DNA of 64,000 bases, from positions 62,001 to 126,000 of the forward strand of contig JANEZZ010000466.1 of assembly GCA_026122225.1 (NCBI GenBank), in the 5' to 3' direction. Positions within the stretch are counted from its first letter, which is position 1; each line of letters begins with the position of its first letter. The stretch comes from Heloderma charlesbogerti. Lineage: Eukaryota > Chordata > Lepidosauria > Squamata > Helodermatidae. The translations under genes and the position numbers were made by a program. The notes beneath the pieces were generated by a model that was not told the DNA's origin, did not search any database, and was given only the letters and a program-made list of their open reading frames with translations. This document shows, piece by piece, positions 47,401-56,400 of this stretch.

Positions 47401-50400
47401 TAACTTCAAAATGTACCTGGACAGTTTTTTGTCCTATCTGTATTTCATTCCTTACCCTTTCATTTCTACTTCTTTTCTCTAAATTAGCTCCCTATTGTAT
47501 TTTAAGTTACAGTTCAATCCCATGTCTGAACAACCAATTACACACAGAATATATTGCCTTGGACCAGGGGCGTTGCTAGGGTCTTAAAAGAACGTAAACT
47601 TGCGCGTGCATGCTCGCACACACACACACACACACATGAGTCTAAGTGCACATCTAATATATATGTGTGTGTGTGGTGCATGCATGCAGTGTGCTTGCGT
47701 AGGTGTATAGATTACCTACATACATACATACATAAGAAGTGTGCACTGACCCCCCACCCCACTTCAACTCAGACCTCAATTCAGCATTTTGGAAAACATC
47801 CCACTTCTGCTCTGGCCAATTTGTAGTCAGACGACTTCAGCTCAGCACCAAACCTGAGTAAGGTTTGGAAAAATGAGTCTTTATGCTTCCTGTTGACTAC
47901 CATGGGAAATTGGAAAAAAAATTCTTTTCTCTTGGTCAGAAGTGGATAATTTCAGGCATAGTAGCCCCCTAGATGGGGATTACACCGGCCCAATGTCAGA
48001 AAAATAGGTGCAGGGTTTATATTATATTCCTCCTTGAGAGAGGGAGTGGTGCCTGCCACTTTAAAAGAGGCGGTAATTAGACCACTCCTGAAAAAGCCTA
48101 ACCTGGACCCAGAGGATGTTAACAATTATAGGCCAGTGGCCAACATCCCCTTCCTGGGCAAGGTGCTTGAGTGGGTGGTTGTAGGACAGCTCCAGGCACT
48201 GTTGAATGAAACGGATTATCTAGATCCATTTCAATCGGGCTTCAGGCCTGGTTTTGGAACGGAAACTGCCTTGGTCGCCCTGTGGGATGACCTCTGCTGG
48301 GAAAGGGACAGGGGGAGTGTGACCCTGTTGATTCTCCTGGACCTCTCAGCGGCTTTCGATACCATCGACCATGGTATCCTTCTGGATAGGTTGTCTGGGT
48401 TAGGAGTTGGAGGCACTGCACTACAGTGGTTCCGCTCCTACTTGGATGGCCGATTCCAGAAGGTGGTGCTGGGGGATTATTGCTCTGTGCCATGGCAATT
48501 GTGCCATGGGGTTCCACAGGGCTCTATTTTATCCCCCATGCTGTTTAACATCTACATGAAACCGCTGGGGGAGGTTATCCAGAGGTGTGGGCTGAGGTGC
48601 CATCAATATGCAGATGACACCCAGCTCTACCTCTCTTTCTCATCAAAACCAGGTGAGGCAGTGGCTGTTCTGAATCAGTGCCTGGGCACGGTAATGGACT
48701 GGATGAGGGCCAATAAACTGAAACTCAATCCAGACAAGACGGAGGTACTGTTAGTGGGTGGTTCGTCTGCCCGGCTAGGTGATATTCAACCTGTTCTGGA
48801 GGGGGTTGCACTCCCCCTAAAGGATCAGGTTCGTAGTTTGGGGGTGCTCTTGGATCCAGAACTGTCACTTGAGGCACAGGTGAACTCAGTGGCACGGAGC
48901 ACTTTTTATCAGCTTAGGCTGGTATACCAACTACGCCTTTATCTGGACAGAGATAGCCTAGCTACAGTTATCCACGCTCTGATAACTTCTCGTCTGGATT
49001 ACTGCAGTGCGTTATACGTGGGGCTGCCTTTGAAAACAGTCCGGAAACTTCAGCTGATCCAAAATAGGGCAGCAAGATTGTTAACAGGGACTGGCCTGCG
49101 AGCTCATATTACACCAGTACTTTTCCAGCTGCACTGGCTGCCAGTCCATTTCCGGGCTCGATTCAAAGTGCTGGTGTTAACATTTAAAGCCCTTAACGGC
49201 TTGGGGCCAGGTTACCTGAAGGATCACCTCCTCCCATATGTGCCTGCCCGGACCTTAAGATCATCGTCAGCGGCCCTTCTCCGTGAGCCCCTGCCAAAGG
49301 AAGTGAGGCGGGTGGCTACTAGGAGGAGGGCTTTTTCTGCTGTGGCACCCTGGCTGTGGAATGAGCTCCCTAGTGAGGTTCACCTGGCGCCTACATTGTA
49401 TTCCTTTCGGCGCCAGGTGAAGACCTTCTTATTTTCCAAGGCATTTTAGCTTTCTAAATTTTTAGCTTTGCTGTTTTAAATCTGTATTTTAAACTCCTGC
49501 ACTGCTGCTAGATTTTATTGTGGTTGTATTGTTATATTGTAGTTTTAATGTTCTATATATTTTAAATTGTTTTATTGTGTGTTTGGTTTTAATTTTTGTG
49601 AACTGCCCAGAGAGCTTCGGCTATTGGGTGGTATAGAAATTAAATAAATAAATAAATAAACATTTTCTTTTAAAGGGAACTGCCAATAAATTTTTTTATT
49701 CCTTGGAAGAATTGGATAAAAATTTCAGGATTCACTGCTCCATCAGAGGAGATCATGTCTGCCAAATTTCAGAATGATAACCACAAGGGTTTTTGTGCAA
49801 GGGTGGCCTTGACATTTTGAGGTCTCCAAAAGAAGACATACGTACCTCCCTATGTTCCTTGTGGACCATTGTTCTGAAAATTACAGACAGCCTACAGTTG
49901 TCCCTAAGTAAGAAACCAGCAAAGTTTCAGAAGGATAGGTGTAGCAGTTCATGTGGAAGGGGAGTTCTCCCATTTGAGGGAGGGCATGATTTGCTCTCCC
50001 TTCCATTCACCCCTTCCCCAACAGTTTTTGGGTAAATTTGTATGAAAATGCACAGGTCATTAGAGGTGTCCCCTAGGCAAGAAACCTGCAAAGTTTCTGA
50101 AGGATATACATGTATTCTAATTTAGAATTACTAGAATTTATTTACATTTCACCAATGTTAGCAGCAGGGGAACATGGGTGGGAGGGTGCTATTGCACTCA
50201 TGTCCTGCTTGTGGGTTTCCTATGGGTATCTGGTTGGCCACTGTGTGAACAGAATGCTGGACTAGATGGACCTTGGTCTGATGCAGCACGGCTCTTCTTA
50301 TGTTCTTAAATATAGAGTGCCTCTGAGCATGTGCAGAATGTTTTTCTTTCACCACCAAGCACTTACATTATCCTCCTACCAATTCTATTCCCCACCATGC

Positions 50401-53400
50401 AATCATCCCTCCTCATCCTACCATCCTCCAGCAACTCTTCATCAAAACAGATGTCTTGTTTTGTGTAACTCCTCTCTACCTCCTCACCCTCCTCATGCAC
50501 AAGCTCTCACTGTATCTTCCTTCCCATAACTTCATTTGTGCCAAGACTTCACCAAGATTCAGCCAATGAGTCTGTTTTCAAAACTAGGGCTAAGTTATGG
50601 AGAAACTCTGAGCATTCACTAAGTGTTTTTCCCTCACCACTGAAGCTAGAGTTCATGCAAAAAAACCCCAGACCCACAAATGACAAAACATGCATAAGAC
50701 TGAGCTGAAAGGGTAGTCAATTCATTAAACGAAATTGGGTAGGCACTGTATTAAGCTTGCAGTACCATGCTCACAACTCAGGACTTATTTCTGAGTAAAC
50801 ATGCAGAACATCAAGGTGCAAACCTCCCTGCAAAAGTGACTTGTGCTGGAATCCTATGCACACTTTCTTGAGGGGAAGCGTCATTAAACATAAAGGAACT
50901 TCTCAGTAAGCATACATAGGATTGCATAAATTAGCAATATTTATCTCCCCTCCATTTAACCCCCCTCCAAACTCCTATTTTTATTAAAGCTTTCTGTTCA
51001 TAGGAACATAGGAAGCTGCCTTGTACCTAGTCAGACCCTGGGTCCATCTAGTGCAGTATTGTTCACACTGACTGGCAGCAGCGGCTCTCCAGGGTTTCAG
51101 ACAGGATTCTTTCCTAGCCCTACCTGGAGATGCTGGGGATTGAACCTGGGACCTTCTGCATGCCAAGCAGGTGCTCTACCACTGAGCTACAGTCCTTTCT
51201 ATTGCTGGATAATGGCAATTGACAAACAAAACAGCCCCAGATTTGTTTCTTTGCAACCATGTGAACCCACTTTTCTCAAAGACTTGAGTGAGAAGGAGAA
51301 AAACCAACCTTCTTGTCTGTTTGTATAAAAAAATACAGTTCAGAACTTTTCTTGCCCACTGAAGAGAATTCTCTTTAAGAATTCCCCAAGATATGCTCTG
51401 GGTGGAATAAAGAAGAGAGAGAGAGAGAGAGAACAGGAGAGGAGAGGGGAGGGGAGGGGAGGGGAGGGGAGGGGAGGGGAGAAGAAATGTGTGCTCTGCC
51501 CCCCACGTGTGGGCATGGGAGGTAGAGAGAATTCCCTAAGCCAAGTGGTTCCTTTCAGAGAGGTAGTATTTCAGAGAAATTTAGGAGGCTGTGGAGGGTT
51601 TGTAAGGATTGCACGTACTTAAATGAACTTTATGAGGTGAGGTGGCTGAGGGCTTTTACTAGCTTTTTTAAAACTGTAGAACCTATTTAAAAGCCCCAGC
51701 AGTTTCTCGATCATGATGTCACACAGTCCTAACCCTCCCTTTGGGGTTATTTGAGTCCTACAGCTATTTCTGAGACATTATGGAGGGGGAGAAAGAAGTT
51801 TGTGGAGGCTGACTGGATCCTTTGCTGTACTGAAGCTACTAAACTTCTGCAGAATCCAAAGGTTCCAGTTCGGGGCAGTAAAATCAGATGCTGTGTGAAA
51901 TACCAGTATTTCACATGGAGCTCTTTCTTCCCTTCCTTCTCCCTCTTCAAAATTTCATTGCAGGCAAGCTCACAATAGTGAGCATGTAAGAGCAGAACAG
52001 AAAAGTAGGGGGAGAGAGTGTTTTGCACGTCAAAAAAACCCTACACCAGAGATTAGGGATAGTGACCTCCTAATGGTCACTTTAAACACCTTCTGATTAG
52101 GATCTCTAATCCCCTGGGTGAATTGACACTTTTTACTTTTTGTTTTAGACTTTGAGAAAAGGAAAATTTACACATGGCTAGCACAAAAGCCACTGGACCT
52201 AACTGTCTGAAATTTGGTAGGTTCAGTCAGCGCCATAGGGTCTGCTAGGTCCCCAAATTCCATGTATTTATGCAAAAGCACAAAAAAATGATAGCTCTTT
52301 ACTTTGACAGATTTTCTTGGAAAAAGCAAATTTTACCTGTGGCTAGCACAAAGCCACTAGACCTAACTGTCTGAACTTTGGCAGGCTCAGTCATCTATAT
52401 AGGGGCTTCTAGGTCCCCAAATTCCATGCACATATGTGGACGCGCACACACACACAAAAAAGCTCTTTGCTTTGACACATTTTCTTGAAAATAGCACATT
52501 TTACCTGTGACTAGCACAAAAGTCACTGAACCTAACTGCCTGAAATTGGGCAAGTTCCATCACCTCTACGGGGGCTGCCGGGTTTCCAAATTCCATACAC
52601 TTATGTGGAAGAACAAAGACATTATAGCGCTTTGCTTTGACAGATTTTCTTGCAAATAGCACATTTTACCTGTGACTAGCACAAATGCCACTGGACCTAA
52701 CTGCCTGAAATTTGGCAGATTCAATTAGTTCCATGGGGGCTACCAAGCCTCCAAATTTCATGTATTTCTCATATAAACTAAAAAGGTTATGGCCATTTTT
52801 GTTTTCCAATGGAAGTCAATGGGAAAATGTTTTAAAAAATGGCAATTAGGACAGCTCAAAAGATCCAGGGCACAGCTCAAAAAAGATCTGGGGCCCATAC
52901 CCAGGTGGGCTCTTTTCTAAAGACGCCCCTGCCTTGGACTTTAATGTATTTAGTTAATTGTGGTGAACTCTCCATCCATCAGAGAGCTGCTCACACCATC
53001 TGCATATCCCCCAAAATGCATCTGCAGTATCAGTAAATTCAGAAGGAACCGGTACTTGGTGACTATACCACAAATATGGGGCATGGGGAAGAGACTGTTT
53101 TAGGCTTCCCTCAGATGCAGAACCTGGATCATATGATTTTCAGGTAAGCAGTGATGTGTGGTGGAAAAATTTCCAGAGTGCGTTTGTTTTTCCATGGAAA
53201 GTTTTCTGTTTCATACGTTCATTAGTAAAAATTAATATATGCCAATTGCAAATACAGTATTAGGCAAGCTTGGCCGTTTCAAAGTTGTAATTAATACTTT
53301 TCAGGTGAAAAATGAAAAGCATACATAGTTGTCATTGAAATACATATATGTCTTAGAGTGAAACGGAACTAATAAATAGTGACAGCAAAACTGACAGGCC

Positions 53401-56400
53401 CCCAACAATCTTAGTGGAAGAGAATTGAACTCAGCTGAAATATATGAATGGTTGTCAGCATATCATGCACAGTTCTTTGGGTTGCTAAAATTAGGATGCA
53501 ATCATATCGGGATAGTTGAATGCCTCTGAACTCAGGGGAGGCTGACTATCCAATGCAGAGCAGGTGCAGCATGGAGGGGATCCTCTCCTCCACACTCCAG
53601 CTGCCCTGCATTTTCGGCTGGAGAGTCGATTTTGGCTGTCTAGGAGGGGACCTTGGAGTGGGGGGGGAGGCTGCATAGTGCATAAGAAGCGTTGTAACAA
53701 CGCTTCTGCAGTCTCCTCCCCTCCCCGACCCTGGGAACGCCCCCCTTTCACTTGCTCCCACTACAGTTACGAGCGCAGAGATGGGGAAGAACCGTGCCAC
53801 CTACAAGGCGGTGGGGGAGGGGAGCGCAGTTTCTGGAAACTGAAAAATCCTATGGCCATCTAGGCACTGTCTAGCAGCCATAGGATTGCTCTCCCTGTTT
53901 TTTTCTTAAATTTAACCAATGTAAGCTAAGTACTCGGTATTGTACTTAAATGTTTACAAGTATTCTCATAAACATTTCTACATAATATAACATTTACATC
54001 ACATGAGGTGTGCTTTAGTTTTTTCCCCTCAAATATTTCAATTCAAATGCTTGTAATATATTGGGACAAAAAATTACATGGGTACGTTATTTTTTAGCTT
54101 TGTTGTTTACTAAGTACAAGTATAATAAACATGCTAAACTAGATCTTTCTAGGGCAAGGGTGGGCAACATGTGGCCCTCCAGATGGTTGGGCCTATGGCT
54201 CCCATCAGCTAGTCAACAGTAAGGGATAATGGGAGCTGTAGGCCAAAATATCTGGGGGACCACAAGCTGCCCACCCTGTTCTAGGGCATCAGAACATGTT
54301 CCAATCCAAACTGAGAATGTTCCTATGCAAATGACCCTAATTTGCATTGGGAAATTTTCTAATATAAGCCAATTTTTTTTCCTATGCACATGACCCCATA
54401 CAAATGACCCTAATCTGTACTGGAAAATTTTCTAATTCAAAATTTTCCAGAAAACCCACATCACTGCAGGTAAATCAGACTCCATCTCCCATATATCTAC
54501 TTTATCTCTTCCATGACTTTAACACACAGCATTACATGCCAGGGTAATGGTGGATAGTTGAGGCTACACTCAATGGAGACTAGAAGCCAAAAAGGACAGC
54601 CATCTTACAGTATGGTAGCCTTAAAAGCACCCATAAAAGCTACACTAATCTGTCTGCCCACAGAAACCAATGTCAGCTACTTCTACCATAATGCCCTCCC
54701 CCCCACCACTATTGTAAAGCTTCCCTACTTGGTCACCTGGAGGCAATTCCTACTCACCACAGGTGAACAGCAAGAGGTTATTTTTACAAGCCTGCATTAT
54801 GAGACAGATTGCTAGAAGCCATCTCCTCCATGTACTCTGAGTACTTTCTCTGAAGGAGAAAGAGAATGTTTAACACATTTTATGAAAGTTAATCTGTTCA
54901 GCCCTTCAAACTACCTCAGAGGGACAGAAGACCAGCACTAATATTTGGCCCAGTTGGAGAACTTGCAGAAATTATCTGACAGCTATCACCACCAAGGTCA
55001 AAATACATAATGAACTCCAAGTTCAGCAATCATTGGGTGTATTCGCACAAAGCAACAAGCCAGAATTCTGGAGAATCCTGGCTTATCAATAAAGAACAAG
55101 TGTGCTAGTGCATGCTCCTGGATCTTTCCTGCTTAGATCCTTCTGCCAGCAGGAGCAGCATCAGTAACCAGGAATTCACCAGCAAGAGAAAACTCAGTGT
55201 TATGTCCAAACCTACCACCTAGCTTTTTGCTCCCAAACAAGCCAGGAATTGTAAGACAGCTTCAGAGTCTGACTTGTTAGGGGAGTGATAAATCAGGAGT
55301 CCTGGTTTCAACATAATGCTACACTTTTTCTTCCTGGTGAGTTCCTGATTACTGCAGCAGAAACCAAGTGGGAATGATCAGGCAGCATACAGTAGCATGC
55401 TTGCTTATGAACGATTTGTTGTTGTTGTTGTTCAGTCGTGTCCGACTCTTCGTGACCCCATGGACCATAACACACCAGGCCTTCCTGTCCTGCGCTCTCT
55501 CCCAGAGCGTGCTCAAGTTCATATTCATTGCATCGGTGATGCTATCTAGCCATCTCATCCTCTGACCTTCCCCTCCTTTTGCCTTCATTATCTGGAATTC
55601 TAGCTTATTTGTGTAAACACGGTCACTGACTGCATTGGACTTTGTTCCAACCATCATTGTAGGAATGGAATGGTTAGCACAATATCTGAGCCAAGAAACA
55701 CACATTTTATTCCTAGTTAGCTTCAGGTTACTGGTAGTTGTGATGGTTTAATTTAATCTGTTGTAGAGTTTGTTGTGTTTCACTATGCTCACCTGCCGAG
55801 TTTGATCTGTGGATGGGTTTATGGGTTGCTGAATTAGGTAATAGTGGCGTTTATCTATTATTTTTGTATAATGGCATGTTTTTATTCTGTTTGATTTATG
55901 ATGGCTGATGTTTTTATGGAATTTTGATAGTTGCCTTGAATGCCATTTGGCAGAAAGTTATCATATACATCTTTCAAACAAAACAAAATATGATTTTCCT
56001 CCTTGATAGCACTGTACTGGCCCACTGCTCGTTGAGCCACCATTACAAAACAAAAAAAGGGACATACTTTATTATTGAAAGCCACAAGAAAAACAACCCA
56101 AGCTTTGTGACAGGGTAGAGGAAACAGAACTATGTTATCTAGTTGAGTCCTCTGGGAAATTGGTCACATTACCTATGAAAGCTTAGGTAGCAAAAGGAAG
56201 TTAAGACACTTGCAATTCTGCTTCTTTGAAGAGAACTGTTTTTTGATAATCACTATTTTAGGTTCCAGCTTGCTACTGTGCTGAATTCATTTCCCTGGGT
56301 CCCAAGACTCCATTTCTTGATCTAAGTCCTTGGAAAGGTGACTATAAGGGCTTCCTCTATGTTCCTTGAATCAAAAGAACAATACTAGAATTTCATGGCA

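Larger units (their letters stand above)
47565..52931. mobile_element. 5.4-kb composite hAT element, perfect 8-bp TSD
   Basis: Begins CAGGGGCGTTGC and ends AAGACGCCCCTG, flanked by perfect CCTTGGAC duplications at 47557-47564 and 52932-52939. No hAT transposase is recognisable, so it is non-autonomous. It contains an L2 LINE (48028-49660), an L3-like fragment, a tRNA SINE, and two arrays of roughly 160-base tandem units (49740-50110, diverged; 52130-52800). After removing the nested insertions the core would be roughly 3.3 kb. Confidence 0.88.

Noticed and set aside
50998..51198. tRNA-Ala gene
   Set aside because: The tRNA-like head is joined to a repeated SINE body found at five other places, and the acceptor stem does not close.
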